The translations under genes and the position numbers were made by a program. The notes under the pieces were generated by a model. It was not told the DNA's origin and did not search any database. It was given only the letters and a program-made list of their open reading frames with translations. Shown here piece by piece: positions 21,925 through 31,784 of a DNA stretch of 31,993 bases. Each line of letters opens with the position of its first letter. Positions within the stretch are counted from its first letter, which is position 1. Origin of the DNA: JAJACP01 sp964350245 (GTDB lineage: Bacteria > Chlamydiota > Chlamydiia > Chlamydiales > JAAKFR01); assembly GCA_964350245.1 (NCBI GenBank), contig CAYGJC010000022.1, positions 1 through 31,993 on the forward strand, given 5' to 3'.

Positions 21925-23044
21925 TAGAGTAGCTCTCTTTTCCGACTAAGTAAGAGTACTCGCCGTGTGTGTAGGACCACCTAATTTCATCAGCTCGCTC
22001 GTTCTCACCTATCTTATCATGCGCTTCAGCTAGGCGTTTTAGCATACACTCTCTATCAAGACCAGCCATTCTGCTTGTGATCAGCTCATGTGCTTGGGTT
22101 AGCTCTTCAACCGTAATCATCATATCAGCAAGTGTTTCCAAATACCCTGCTGTTTCCAACGTGAAATCTTCTGTTATTTCTGGAGGGTTGCGGACTACAT
22201 ACGATGCAATTTCATATGGAGGGGTGTATAAATGAGAGGAGCTACGATAGGCGCGCATTAAAGCGAGTGCTTTTTCATTCTTATCCTCAGAGATTTGATT
22301 AACGGCTGCCAGGGCCAAAGAGTAGTGTTTTTTTTCAAGCATGACAAGGCTGATTTCTTCAAATAGCTTCTTTTTCGTTTTCAGATGAGTGATCCTCTCA
22401 GCCATTTTCATCGCTTTTTCAAAACCCTGTTCTTCATCTAAGTGAGCTAAAGCCAATCGATTTAAAATGTACGCTCTATCGATTTCATCCGAGATTTCCA
22501 TAGCAGCAGCCTCGATACCTTCCAACCTTCTAAACGAGATTTTTAGTGGGCTATGCACCACTAGGAAGCATTCTTTTTTCTTCTGGGTATCAAGGTGTGG
22601 TTCTAGTTGTAGAAAGTCATCGATTAAGTGTGTGGCGATTTCACGTCCCCGTGGGCTACTAGGATCGGAGCGTACATAGATATTGACTGAAGCTACGGTT
22701 CTTTCTTCTTTGGTTTGAGATCTAATCTCACGGGCGAAATCAAATACGTCTACACCATCAAGAAATCGGTGACCGATAGGAATACCTTTAAAATCTGCAG
22801 GATCAACTTCCATTAACAAGATGGAGATGGCGGTTTTTGTTTTTTCAACAGAGTCACGTAAAGAGCCGTCTCCTGTGTAGAGTCTAATTTCCCGCAGTTT
22901 TTGCTGTATTGTGGGGTATCTAGCCAGATGAGTGGCCAAGCGCTGTGTAAAGGCTTCGATCTCTTGTGCCTTGATCTCTCTCTCGTTTGCAGGTGATTGA
23001 GATGGAGAGGCGGTGCTGGAGTGAGTGGCTACTGCGGTGGCCAT
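21914..23044 (-). CDS. Uncharacterised helical-repeat protein
   Basis: This 376-residue protein has no evident signal peptide or membrane helix. Residues 1-22 are rich in Ala, Thr, Ser and Pro, a composition often seen in type III secretion signals. From about residue 185 to the end the chain forms alternating short helices with TPR-like features (Ala-Tyr-Ile-Leu-Asn-Arg-Leu-Ala-Leu-Ala-His-Leu, Ala-Leu-Ala-Ala-Val-Asn-Gln-Ile, Met-Leu-Lys-Arg-Leu-Ala-Glu-Ala-His). The ribosome site AAGGAGA (about 23057-23051) is well placed, 6 bases before the ATG. It lies 46 bp downstream of mfd on the same strand and could be read from the alaS-mfd transcript. No function is known; a secreted scaffold or effector is possible. 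Confidence 0.72.
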   Translation of the reverse strand: MATAVATHSSTASPSQSPANEREIKAQEIEAFTQRLATHLARYPTIQQKLREIRLYTGDGSLRDSVEKTKTAISILLMEVDPADFKGIPIGHRFLDGVDVFDFAREIRSQTKEERTVASVNIYVRSDPSSPRGREIATHLIDDFLQLEPHLDTQKKKECFLVVHSPLKISFRRLEGIEAAAMEISDEIDRAYILNRLALAHLDEEQGFEKAMKMAERITHLKTKKKLFEEISLVMLEKKHYSLALAAVNQISEDKNEKALALMRAYRSSSHLYTPPYEIASYVVRNPPEITEDFTLETAGYLETLADMMITVEELTQAHELITSRMAGLDRECMLKRLAEAHDKIGENERADEIRWSYTHGEYSYLVGKESYSTKP

Positions 23045-23090
23045 TGTTTGCTCTCCTTTTTTAGAGTTCTCTGTTTGCTGTTGGTAGCAA

Positions 23091-26000
23091 TCAGGGCTTA
23101 GTTGGAAAATTTTCTTTCAATGCATTGATGAGAACAACCTCTAATTCTTGAGGTGTTTTGGGTAATCGAATCACCATCTTCTTGCTGATCTTGTTCTTCT
23201 TCCCATGGGACTGCTCGGCAATGAAGACGAGCTTTGTCATTTTGAGCAATGTGAAGCTATTGCGTGCGGCAAAAATGCGCAGACGACTTAAGCAACGGAG
23301 CCACTCCACTTCTGGAGGCAACGGTCCAAAACGGTCACGCACTTCCTCAATGATTAAATCAACTTCTTCGCCATCTTCTGCGTCACCAAGCCGCTGGTAA
23401 AGATCCATCCGCAAAGAGGTCTCGTTGATGTAGTCATCGGGTAGTCGAGCATCAAAGGGAAACTCAACTTTGACCTCGTGATAGAAGAGAGGCGTCTCCT
23501 TTTTCTGAAGAGCAGTCACGGTTTTTTTAAGCAGTTTGCAGTAGAGCTGGAATCCAATTGCTGCCACGTGTCCTGACTGCTCAGTACCAAGAATGTTGCC
23601 GGCCCCACGGATCTCCAAGTCGTGCATGGCAATTTTCATCCCATTCCCCCCTTGAGTGAGGGCGGAAAGTCGCTTGCGAGAGAGCTCACTCAATTCTTTG
23701 GTGCTAGGAACCATAAAGTAGCAATACGCCTTTCGGTTCCATCGCCCTACACGACCGCGCATTTGATAGAGATCGGCCAGGCCAAAACGGTCGGCTCGAT
23801 CAATCAAAATGGTATTAGCGCGCGGAATATCAATACCGTTTTCAATGATAGAGGTGGCAACTAGGATATCGGCCTGACCTGACTTGAAGGCGTGGAAGAC
23901 AAGATCGAGCTCTTGTGCGCTCATCTGTCCATGACCCACGACGATGCGTGCGCCGGGGAGAAGGGTACGCACCTTATCTGCCATTTTGTAGATAGTTTCA
24001 ACACGGTTATGCACCACGTAGGCCTGCCCATCACGTGCCAGCTCGCGCATAAGCGCGTTTTTAATGAGCTCATCCGAAGTAGCGCACACGACCGACTGAA
24101 TCGGAAGACGGTCTTCGGGAGGGGTATTGATGACCGAGAGATCGCGCGCGCCGACCAAAGACATGTATAGAGTGCGTGGAATGGGTGTGGCTGAAAGGGT
24201 GAGACAGTCGACCTCGCTGCGGATTTTTTTAAGATGCTCTTTAGCGCGCACGCCAAAGCGTTGCTCTTCATCGATGATCACAAGACCGAGGTTGTGAAAG
24301 GCGACATCTTTGCTCACAATGCGATGAGTACCAATGAGAATATCGACTTTGCCCTCAGCAGCTTCGACTAGGGTCTGCTTGAGCTCCTTGGGTTTACGAA
24401 AGCGAGAGACGTGAGCAATTTTGATCGGAAAGCCGCTCATGCGATCGCAAAAGGTTTCATAGTGTTGCAAAGCCAGCATAGTTGTGGGTACCAGGACAGC
24501 GACTTGTTTGCCTCCGTCGACGACTGTTTTGAATGCAGCGCGCATAGCGACTTCTGTTTTTCCATACCCGACATCGCCACAGACGAGTCTATCCATCGAC
24601 TGTGTGCCTTGCATGTCTCTTTGGATCTGCTGGATAGCGAGGAGTTGATCGGGCGTTTCAACATAAGGAAACTCATCGCCAAACTGGAGCATAAGATCGC
24701 TGTCGGGAGGATACGCCTCTCCTCCTTTGATGACGCGCTCAGCTTGTAACTTGAGTAGGTCGTTGGCATAGCCAATGATTGCTTGTTGAGTCCGTTCACG
24801 TGATCGTTGCCAACGGGAACTTCCCAGTGTGTGGAATTCAGGAGGTGTATCAGTGGCGCCGATGTACTTGGAAATAAGATTGGCATTTTCCATCGGCACG
24901 TAAAGTTTGCCTCCTTGTGCATACTCAACGAGCATAAATTCGGTCTCAACACCGAGGTGATTTGGCCGCCTTTCAATCCCTAAGAAGCGACCGATTCCAC
25001 TATTCATGTGAACGACGGCTTCTCCCGGTGTCAGCGAGAGCATTTCAGTTGGGACAGTGTGGTAGTGAGTCCGCTGTTTTTGCCTGCGTACTTTGTAACG
25101 GTGAGTGAGCTCGGCGGTGGGAATGAGAGCGAATGGGGGCTCTTCGAGAATAAAACCGGTGCTTAAATACCCTTTTTCAAAGTGAGGAGTGAGAGCGGGA
25201 TCCATCCTTTTTACGAAAGTACTCTTTTCCGATTCATTTTGGCAGACGAGGTAAAGAGAGGTGATCCCTTCAAGTCCCTTCAAGGGATCTTCTTGGTTGA
25301 GTGAAAAGAAAGGATGGTGCCAACGATGAGCTGTAATGGGATGGTTAAAGCATTCAAAGGCTACTTTTTGCGGAGGCGCTTGGGTCGAATAGGGGTTGTG
25401 GGTCCGCTCAAGCAGTTTGACTGCGCTGATCTCCTCTAGAGTGGTCTGGGTGAAGTAGAGCTTTTGAAGAGAAGTGATTTGCTCTAGAAGCTCATCTAAG
25501 GTGGCAAAGGAGCGGGTTTTAGCGCCTGCCATCCCTTTAAAGGCGACGTACTTTTCCTCGAGTTCTTGAATGTCATCGAACACAACGACGGTATTAGGCC
25601 CCAAGTAGTCAAAGAGAGTTGCCAGATTTTTTTCTTCGGCAAGTAGCTCAAGCTCTTCACCAGGAGTGATCACGATCTCTTCTACTTTGCCGACAGACGT
25701 TTGACTAATGGGATCGTATTTGCGTATAGAGGCGATCTCATCTTCCCAAAATTCAATCCGGAAAGGATCTGGAGAATTCACGGGAAAGATGTCGATAATC
25801 CCTCCACGGACAGCAAACTCTCCTTTATCTGCGGCAACAGCTCTTCGATGGTAGCCCATTTCGCTTAAGTGGTCGGGAAGCAGCTCAAAAGGCACTTCGC
25901 TTCCCTTTTTCAAGATGAGATGGAGCCTTTCCAACCGTTCTGGGGGAAGCAATTTTTGCAAAACGGCCTGTAGAGTGGAGACGATCAGCTGGGGAGAGTC

Positions 26001-26318
26001 GCTTTCTTGAATAGTGCGCAAGATGCGGTACCGTTCTCCAACAATATCAGGGCTAGGCGGAATTTCTTCAGAAGGCAGTGATTCCCAAGCGGGAAATTCT
26101 AACGGAATGCGGTCAGAAAAATAGGGTAGATTGTCAAAGAGTTGACTATGCGTTGTCAAAATGACAAGGTGCTTACCGGTCGCCAGCTGGGTCTGGGCGG
26201 TGAGTAATGCCTTGGGTGATTCCCACAACTCTTCGACAACAAGGGTCGCACCTGAGCGCGCCCACTCTTTAAAATCCTTGAGTTTAGGATTTTCTAAGTA
26301 GTCTTCTGCTCGATCCAT
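23091..26318 (-). CDS. mfd: Transcription-repair coupling factor
   Basis: Mfd is a DNA translocase that pushes stalled RNA polymerase off damaged DNA and recruits UvrA. The 1075-aa protein has a UvrB-like N-terminal region (Gly-Glu-Phe-Ala-Val-Arg-Gly-Gly-Ile-Ile-Asp-Ile-Phe-Pro), the RNA-polymerase-interaction domain opening with Val-Val-His-Met-Asn-Ser-Gly-Ile-Gly-Arg-Phe, and a superfamily 2 motor. The motor carries Walker A Gly-Asp-Val-Gly-Tyr-Gly-Lys-Thr-Glu-Val-Ala at about 580, Walker B Asp-Glu-Glu-Gln at about 682, Ser-Ala-Thr-Pro-Ile-Pro-Arg-Thr-Leu, and Gln-Met-Arg-Gly-Arg-Val-Gly-Arg. A C-terminal TRCF domain follows. It is slightly shorter than E. coli Mfd (1148) but complete. Its ATG lies 25 bp inside the end of alaS, so translation is coupled. 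Confidence 0.96.
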   Translation of the reverse strand: MDRAEDYLENPKLKDFKEWARSGATLVVEELWESPKALLTAQTQLATGKHLVILTTHSQLFDNLPYFSDRIPLEFPAWESLPSEEIPPSPDIVGERYRILRTIQESDSPQLIVSTLQAVLQKLLPPERLERLHLILKKGSEVPFELLPDHLSEMGYHRRAVAADKGEFAVRGGIIDIFPVNSPDPFRIEFWEDEIASIRKYDPISQTSVGKVEEIVITPGEELELLAEEKNLATLFDYLGPNTVVVFDDIQELEEKYVAFKGMAGAKTRSFATLDELLEQITSLQKLYFTQTTLEEISAVKLLERTHNPYSTQAPPQKVAFECFNHPITAHRWHHPFFSLNQEDPLKGLEGITSLYLVCQNESEKSTFVKRMDPALTPHFEKGYLSTGFILEEPPFALIPTAELTHRYKVRRQKQRTHYHTVPTEMLSLTPGEAVVHMNSGIGRFLGIERRPNHLGVETEFMLVEYAQGGKLYVPMENANLISKYIGATDTPPEFHTLGSSRWQRSRERTQQAIIGYANDLLKLQAERVIKGGEAYPPDSDLMLQFGDEFPYVETPDQLLAIQQIQRDMQGTQSMDRLVCGDVGYGKTEVAMRAAFKTVVDGGKQVAVLVPTTMLALQHYETFCDRMSGFPIKIAHVSRFRKPKELKQTLVEAAEGKVDILIGTHRIVSKDVAFHNLGLVIIDEEQRFGVRAKEHLKKIRSEVDCLTLSATPIPRTLYMSLVGARDLSVINTPPEDRLPIQSVVCATSDELIKNALMRELARDGQAYVVHNRVETIYKMADKVRTLLPGARIVVGHGQMSAQELDLVFHAFKSGQADILVATSIIENGIDIPRANTILIDRADRFGLADLYQMRGRVGRWNRKAYCYFMVPSTKELSELSRKRLSALTQGGNGMKIAMHDLEIRGAGNILGTEQSGHVAAIGFQLYCKLLKKTVTALQKKETPLFYHEVKVEFPFDARLPDDYINETSLRMDLYQRLGDAEDGEEVDLIIEEVRDRFGPLPPEVEWLRCLSRLRIFAARNSFTLLKMTKLVFIAEQSHGKKNKISKKMVIRLPKTPQELEVVLINALKENFPTKP

Positions 26319-28855
26319 TGACGGGCTGCCTCTAATGCTTCCGGTATTTTCTCAAGATGCGTGCCGCCCCCTTGTGCGCTCCCTGCTTTTCCGCCTCCTT
26401 TTCCACCCAAAATGGGTGAGATTTCCTTTAAAAGCGCGTGTGCATGGATCCCTTTCCCGACTAGATCGTCTGATACGCGCACAATCAAGGCGCATTTGCC
26501 CTCTTGTTTTCCGATCAAAAGCAGAACAAGAGAGGGCACTTTAGCCATCAAGATCTCAGCGCACTCTTTGAGCTCTTTGGGATCAAGGGTGGCAGTATGG
26601 GCAAGGTAGTCAATCGGGCCCACCTTTTGAAGGTGCTCCAAGAAATTCTCCACTTCTACAGCGAGGAGTTCTTTTTTGACATAACTGAGCTCAAGAAGGA
26701 GTCTCTTTTTCTCTTCGATCTGCTCTTCTGTTTGCTTGGCAAGAGTCTGTTCGCGCTCCCGCACAAATCTGTCCGCTTCTTCTCCGGTGACAGCTTCAAT
26801 GCGCCGCACGCCGGCTGCAATACTACCCTCCTTGGCAATACGAAAGTAGCCAATCGTTCCTGTTTGACTAGTATGTGTTCCTCCACAAAGCTCTTTAGAC
26901 TCTTCAATGTCGACAACGCGCACAACGCTGCCATACTTCTCTCCGAAAAACTGCTTGATCTCTTGTTTTTTTTGGACTTCTGCAAAAGAAAGCTCATAGC
27001 TACGTACAGAACGATTTTCACGAACTTTCTCGTTCACTAGTGCTTCAATTTTTTCCACCTCATATTCAGAGAGTGCTTTGTGGTGGCTAAAATCGAAACG
27101 AAGACGTGTAGGATCCACAACAGAGCCGGCTTGACGCACATGGGACCCTAAAATCTGTTGCAAGGCCCAGTGAAGCAGATGGGTTGCTGTATGATTATTG
27201 GCAATTTTCTGCCTTCTGATGGGATCCACAGAGGCGGTAATCCGGTCTCCGACATGTAGCTCTCCCTCCTGTTGGACACCGTGATGGGTAATCACATCAG
27301 TAAAAGGAGTTTGGCAGTCAGTCACATTAAAGCGGCCACTCACATGGGTAAGAAGTCCCTGATCACCGACCTGGCCTCCCTTTTCTGCGTAGAAAGGAGT
27401 TTTATCGAGAAGCACCACACCTTCTTCACCTGGATACAGAGCGGTCACCTCCTTTCCTTCCCGCATCAACCCGAGCACAACGGCATCACCTGTGAGCTGC
27501 TCGTAGCCCACAAATTCACTGGCAGCAAAAGACTCAAAGGCAGACTCTTCTGCCATTTGCTCAGTTGTTTTCCGTGCGCCCCGTGACCGCTCTTTGGCCT
27601 CGTGCTCAAGCTCTTCAAAACGACGGATATCGACAGATAGGTGGGCATCTTTGGCCAATAGGAGAATCTCCTCAAGGGGGAGTCCATATGTATCTTTGAG
27701 TTTAAAGGCGTCATCGCCTGAAATTTGGCCTGAAGTGGCTGAGGCGTCGATGATTTGGTTGAGAATATTGCCTCCGCGCGAAAGCGTGCGCAAAAAGCCC
27801 TCCTCTTCTAACGTCAGAATTTCTTTGATCCGCTCTTGCGAGGTGATCAGCTCCGGAAAGTCGTCTCCCATCTTCTCAATCAAACAAGGAAGGAGCTGGG
27901 CTAAAAAGGGCTTGTCTAGCCCAAGTTGACGGCCGTAGCGCACCGCACGTCTCAATACTTTGCGGAGGACATACCCCCTGTCGAGATTGCTCGGCTGTAC
28001 GCCATCGGCAATGGCGAAACAAAGTGAGCGCATATGATCGGCGATCACGCGAAAGGCAGGTTCGTGATTGTAAGTCTTACCACTAATACGTTCCACCTCA
28101 GCGATTAGTGAGCGGAGAATATCGGTTTCAAAAAGGGTTTCCACGCCCATTTTAAGAGCGACGACTCGTTCTAGGCCTGCACCTGTGTCGACCGATTTTT
28201 TGGGGAGTGGCCGCATTTCACCTGAGGCATCGCGATTAAACTCCATGAAAACAAGGTTCCAAAACTCTATAAATCTTTCTCCATCAATATCTTCTGCGGG
28301 ACTGCGGGCAGAGCCATAATCAGGGCCTCGATCAAAATAGAGCTCAGAACAAGGGCCGCACGGGCCCGTGTCGCCCATTGCCCAGAAATTATCTTTTTCA
28401 CCCATCCGCACGATCCGCTCTTCAGGGAGATGTTTTTTCCACAGCTCAAATGACTCATCGTCTTCATGAAAAACGGTGCCCCACAAATCTTCGGGCTTAA
28501 ATCCAAAGACTTTCAGGGTGACTTCCCAGGCAAAATCGATTGCTTCGCGCTTAAAATAGTCGCCAAAAGAGAAATTGCCGAGCATCTCGAAAAAAGTGAG
28601 GTGGCGGCTTGTGTGTCCCACATTTTCTAAATCGTTATGTTTTCCACCAACGCGAATGCATTTTTGCGAGGAGCTTGCTTTGACATAATCGCGTGCACTT
28701 TTCCCTAAAAAAACATCTTTAAACTGATTCATTCCTGCATTGATAAAGAGAAGTGTGGGGTCATCATGAGGGATAACAGGGGAAGAAGGGACTTGTGTGT
28801 GTCCTTTGTCTTTAAAGTACTGCAGAAAACGGCGGCGGATCTCTTGGCTGATCAT
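26294..28855 (-). CDS. alaS: Alanyl-tRNA synthetase
   Basis: AlaS charges tRNA-Ala and edits mischarged serine and glycine. The 853-aa protein has the class II catalytic core at the N-terminus (Ile-Asn-Ala-Gly-Met-Asn-Gln-Phe-Lys and Thr-Phe-Phe-Glu-Met-Leu-Gly-Asn-Phe-Ser-Phe-Gly-Asp-Tyr-Phe). The editing domain carries the zinc motifs His-Thr-Ala-Thr-His-Leu-Leu (about 553) and Cys-Gly-Gly-Thr-His (about 655). The C-Ala domain has the glycine-rich Gly-Gly-Lys-Gly-Gly-Gly-Lys-Ala-Gly-Ser-Ala-Gln-Gly-Gly. Length is normal (E. coli 876). It leads mfd in one transcript. A TGC-TACTAT extended -10-like element lies 30-40 bp upstream, but no convincing -35. Confidence 0.97.
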   Translation of the reverse strand: MISQEIRRRFLQYFKDKGHTQVPSSPVIPHDDPTLLFINAGMNQFKDVFLGKSARDYVKASSSQKCIRVGGKHNDLENVGHTSRHLTFFEMLGNFSFGDYFKREAIDFAWEVTLKVFGFKPEDLWGTVFHEDDESFELWKKHLPEERIVRMGEKDNFWAMGDTGPCGPCSELYFDRGPDYGSARSPAEDIDGERFIEFWNLVFMEFNRDASGEMRPLPKKSVDTGAGLERVVALKMGVETLFETDILRSLIAEVERISGKTYNHEPAFRVIADHMRSLCFAIADGVQPSNLDRGYVLRKVLRRAVRYGRQLGLDKPFLAQLLPCLIEKMGDDFPELITSQERIKEILTLEEEGFLRTLSRGGNILNQIIDASATSGQISGDDAFKLKDTYGLPLEEILLLAKDAHLSVDIRRFEELEHEAKERSRGARKTTEQMAEESAFESFAASEFVGYEQLTGDAVVLGLMREGKEVTALYPGEEGVVLLDKTPFYAEKGGQVGDQGLLTHVSGRFNVTDCQTPFTDVITHHGVQQEGELHVGDRITASVDPIRRQKIANNHTATHLLHWALQQILGSHVRQAGSVVDPTRLRFDFSHHKALSEYEVEKIEALVNEKVRENRSVRSYELSFAEVQKKQEIKQFFGEKYGSVVRVVDIEESKELCGGTHTSQTGTIGYFRIAKEGSIAAGVRRIEAVTGEEADRFVREREQTLAKQTEEQIEEKKRLLLELSYVKKELLAVEVENFLEHLQKVGPIDYLAHTATLDPKELKECAEILMAKVPSLVLLLIGKQEGKCALIVRVSDDLVGKGIHAHALLKEISPILGGKGGGKAGSAQGGGTHLEKIPEALEAARQWIEQKTT

Positions 28856-28961
28856 TGGGCACCAATCATTGTGAAAAAAAGGGGAATAGTAGCATGCACT
28901 TGAGATTTTTTCTACGTCCGCGTTAGACTGCTCACATTCGAATCACAAATTAGGCTAAAAA

Positions 28962-30962
28962 ATGGATGGAAAAGAGTTAGGTGTTGAGCAGAAAAAGATT
29001 CTGGGAAAAGTGGCTAACGCGATTCGCCAGCTCTCGATGGATGCCGTCCAAAAAGCGAACTCGGGTCATCCAGGCCTTCCTCTTGGGTGCGCGGAGATTG
29101 GCGCTTATCTCTATGGTGAGGCGCTTAAGCACAATCCTAAAAATTCTAAGTGGCTGAATCGGGACAGGTTGGTTCTTTCAGCTGGCCACGGGTCGATGTG
29201 GCTCTATTCCTGTCTTCATCTGGCTGGATTTGACCTTTCCCTGGACGAAATCAAGCACTTTCGCCAGCTCCACTCCAAAACACCTGGCCATCCGGAGTTT
29301 CCCCATACAGACGGTGTAGAAGCCACAACAGGGCCGCTCGGTCAAGGGACAGGAAATGCGGTGGGCATAGCGCTTGGACTGCAGATTTTGGCTAAAAAGT
29401 TTAATACAAACGAGCATACGTTATTTGACTCCAAGGTATTCTGTCTCTGTAGCGATGGTGATATGATGGAGGGAGTGAGTCATGAGGCATCTGCTTTGGC
29501 TGCTCATCTTCAGCTTAATAATCTCATTTTCATCTATGATTCTAACAACATCTGCCTAGATGGTCCGCTCTCTGAGTGTATGTCTGATGATGTTCTGGCT
29601 CGTTACCGTGCCTATGGATGGGATGTTGCCGAGGTAGATGGGTATGATTTTGATCAGCTACATGCGGTCATCACAAAAGCGCGTGCCCATCAAGAAAAAC
29701 CCCTGTTTATTTTAGCTCACACGGTGATAGGAAAAGGGTCCCCTAACAAGGAGGGAACTCATAAAGCCCATGGATCTCCCCTTGGGTCCGAAGAGGTGGA
29801 GGCGACCAAAGCGAATCTCGGTCTTCCCGAAGAGCCCTTTTTTGTCCATAAAGCCGTTGGGACCTATTTTGAAGAGAAGTGGGCTGGTGAAAAAAAGCTT
29901 GAAGAGGAGTGGAATGAGACCTTTCGTCTCTGGACAAAAGCAAACCCGGAGCTGCACGCCGATTTTGAGAAGATGCAGCATCACACCCTCCCTGACGATT
30001 TAGAAAAAACCTTGTGGGATCTAGAGATACCTGCCTCTGTGGCGGGACGAAAGGCCTCGAATGCTGTGGTGAATGCCCTTGCTGAGCTTTTGCCCGATCT
30101 CTATGGGGGCTCGGCCGATCTCTCTTGTTCAGATTTGACAATGCTCAAGAACTTTCCTGTGATCGAGCCCGGTCATTTTGAGGGGAGAAATATTAAGTAC
30201 GGCGTGCGCGAGTTCAGTATGGGGACCATCGCAAATGGATTGGCTTATACCCAGATGATCACCCCTTTTATTGGAACGTTTCTCACTTTTTCCGACTACC
30301 TGCGTAATTCCATTCGTGTGGCCAGCATGTCTAAGCTGCATGTGATTTACCAGTTTACGCATGATTCAATCTTTTTAGGCGAAGATGGACCAACACACCA
30401 GCCCGTCGAACACTATGCGGCTCTCCGTGCGATTCCTAATCTACATGTGATTCGACCCGGTGATGCCAACGAAGTGAAGATGGCCTGGATGGCGGCGCTC
30501 ACCTATAAAGCGCCGACAGCTCTTCTGCTCACCCGCCAAAGTTTACCTACCTTAGAGGAGACAAACATTTCGTTTGCCGAGGGAGTTGGACGTGGTGGCT
30601 ATATCGTCAAAAAAGAGAAGAGTTCTCCTGACTACACCTTGTTTGCTACCGGTTCTGAGTTGAGTTTAGCCTTAAATGTTGCCGAAGAGCTAGAGAAGCG
30701 CGGCAAAGATGTCCGTGTGATTTCCATGCCCTGCTGGGAGATCTTTGAGATGCAAGATGAGGGTTATAAAGAGAGCTTAATTGGGGGTGATTTAGGTAAG
30801 CGCATCAGCATTGAGGCAGGTGTCGATCTTGGATGGCATAAGTACATAGGAAGAGAGGGAGTAGCGATCTGTATGGAGAGCTATGGAGCCTCTGCTCCTG
30901 CCGGCATGTTGAGTGAGGAGTTTGGCTTTTCTGTGGACACCATCCTCGAGCGTATCTTGTAA
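28962..30962 (+). CDS. tkt: Transketolase
   Basis: Transketolase moves two-carbon units between sugar phosphates in the pentose phosphate pathway, using thiamine diphosphate. The 666-aa protein shows the catalytic histidine regions Asn-Ser-Gly-His-Pro-Gly (33-38) and Ser-Ala-Gly-His-Gly-Ser (73-78), Gly-Pro-Leu-Gly-Gln-Gly (124-129), and the cofactor motif Ser-Asp-Gly-Asp-Met-Met-Glu-Gly (164-171) ending with Asp-Ser-Asn-Asn. The pyrimidine-domain motif (His-Asp-Ser-Ile-Phe-Leu-Gly-Glu-Asp-Gly-Pro-Thr-His-Gln-Pro) comes later. Length is typical (660-670). It diverges from alaS across 106 bp with only a weak ribosome site. Its stop codon directly abuts that of the convergent amn, and no terminator is visible between them. 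Confidence 0.96.
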   Translation: MDGKELGVEQKKILGKVANAIRQLSMDAVQKANSGHPGLPLGCAEIGAYLYGEALKHNPKNSKWLNRDRLVLSAGHGSMWLYSCLHLAGFDLSLDEIKHFRQLHSKTPGHPEFPHTDGVEATTGPLGQGTGNAVGIALGLQILAKKFNTNEHTLFDSKVFCLCSDGDMMEGVSHEASALAAHLQLNNLIFIYDSNNICLDGPLSECMSDDVLARYRAYGWDVAEVDGYDFDQLHAVITKARAHQEKPLFILAHTVIGKGSPNKEGTHKAHGSPLGSEEVEATKANLGLPEEPFFVHKAVGTYFEEKWAGEKKLEEEWNETFRLWTKANPELHADFEKMQHHTLPDDLEKTLWDLEIPASVAGRKASNAVVNALAELLPDLYGGSADLSCSDLTMLKNFPVIEPGHFEGRNIKYGVREFSMGTIANGLAYTQMITPFIGTFLTFSDYLRNSIRVASMSKLHVIYQFTHDSIFLGEDGPTHQPVEHYAALRAIPNLHVIRPGDANEVKMAWMAALTYKAPTALLLTRQSLPTLEETNISFAEGVGRGGYIVKKEKSSPDYTLFATGSELSLALNVAEELEKRGKDVRVISMPCWEIFEMQDEGYKESLIGGDLGKRISIEAGVDLGWHKYIGREGVAICMESYGASAPAGMLSEEFGFSVDTILERIL

Positions 30963-31784
30963 TCAGATATCTGTTTTCGCCGACTTGCCGCGGAAGGCCC
31001 CTTTGGCTTTGTGTTTGAGCATCTCTTTCATGACATTGATCGTTTTGACCCCTTTATCCAGGTGATCGGTCGTATACGTGTCGAAGATCTGTTTGGCGCT
31101 CTGCTTGGTTTTGATGCCGTCTCGCTTAAGAGGAAGGTCCGAAACAAGAAGAAGAGCTCCAGTAGGAAGTTTGCGGCGATAACTGGCGGCAAAAAGGGTT
31201 GCGCACTCCATCTCAATGGCCTGTGCTTTTGTTTCTACAAGTTTTTCTTTGAACGTTTCGTTGAATTCCCAAAAACGGATATTCGTCGTGTGTGTAATGC
31301 CGATGTGGTAGGGTGCTCTTTCCATTTCCAGCACTTCAGTGGCAGATTTTTGCATAAGAAAGTTACTAAGAGCCGGCACTTCCGGAGGAAAGTAAAAATC
31401 CGAGGTCCCATCTCCACGAATACTCGCAATGGGCAGGAAGTAGTCGCCGATATTGTAGTGGCGGCGCAGTCCTCCGCACATGCCGAGCATGAGAGCTGCC
31501 TTAATTTTGGGAAGAAAGGAACAGAGATCGATAATCAGAGCTGCTGCGGGGGAGCCGAGTTTAAAGTCGACGATGCTGACATCGAGATCAGGGGCATGCG
31601 CTGAGGTGAACATAGACCCTTCCATGAGGGGCACCTGATAGGTTTCGGCAAACGCCCGGATGTAGCGAGAGAAGTTAGTGAGAAGCAGATAGGAACCAAA
31701 GCGGTCGACCTCGGAACCTGAGTACCTTTCTAAGGTGTCTCGGGCGATTTGCGCTTCATGGGGATCGATTTCATGAAAATCCAT
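30963..31784 (-). CDS. amn: AMP nucleosidase-family protein, short chlamydial form
   Basis: Amn cleaves AMP to adenine and ribose 5-phosphate and belongs to the nucleoside phosphorylase fold. The 273-aa protein shows Leu-Met-Leu-Gly-Met-Cys-Gly-Gly-Leu-Arg, Gly-Asp-Tyr-Phe-Leu-Pro-Ile-Ala-Ser-Ile-Arg-Gly-Asp-Gly-Thr-Ser and Ala-Ile-Glu-Met-Glu-Cys-Ala-Thr-Leu-Phe, the phosphorylase-fold active-site segments. It lacks the long N-terminal regulatory domain of E. coli Amn (484 aa), like its chlamydial counterparts at the same place downstream of tkt, so AMP specificity is by analogy. The basic tail contains Lys-Gly-Ala-Phe-Arg-Gly-Lys. The GGGG ribosome site before the ATG is part of a 12-bp pairing with the upstream coding region. 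Confidence 0.86.
   Translation of the reverse strand: MDFHEIDPHEAQIARDTLERYSGSEVDRFGSYLLLTNFSRYIRAFAETYQVPLMEGSMFTSAHAPDLDVSIVDFKLGSPAAALIIDLCSFLPKIKAALMLGMCGGLRRHYNIGDYFLPIASIRGDGTSDFYFPPEVPALSNFLMQKSATEVLEMERAPYHIGITHTTNIRFWEFNETFKEKLVETKAQAIEMECATLFAASYRRKLPTGALLLVSDLPLKRDGIKTKQSAKQIFDTYTTDHLDKGVKTINVMKEMLKHKAKGAFRGKSAKTDI

Noticed and set aside
24437..24976. 179-codon same-strand alternative frame within mfd.
   Set aside because: It overlaps the RNA-polymerase-interaction and motor domains of Mfd, which are clearly coding in the other frame.
26504..27040. 178-codon open frame opposite alaS.
   Set aside because: It lies wholly inside the AlaS editing and C-Ala coding region and has no family motif.
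31011..31604. 197-codon open frame on the plus strand opposite amn.
   Set aside because: It is fully antisense to a recognisable gene. Its composition (Cys, Phe, Arg patches) looks like a reading shadow, and no ribosome site precedes it.
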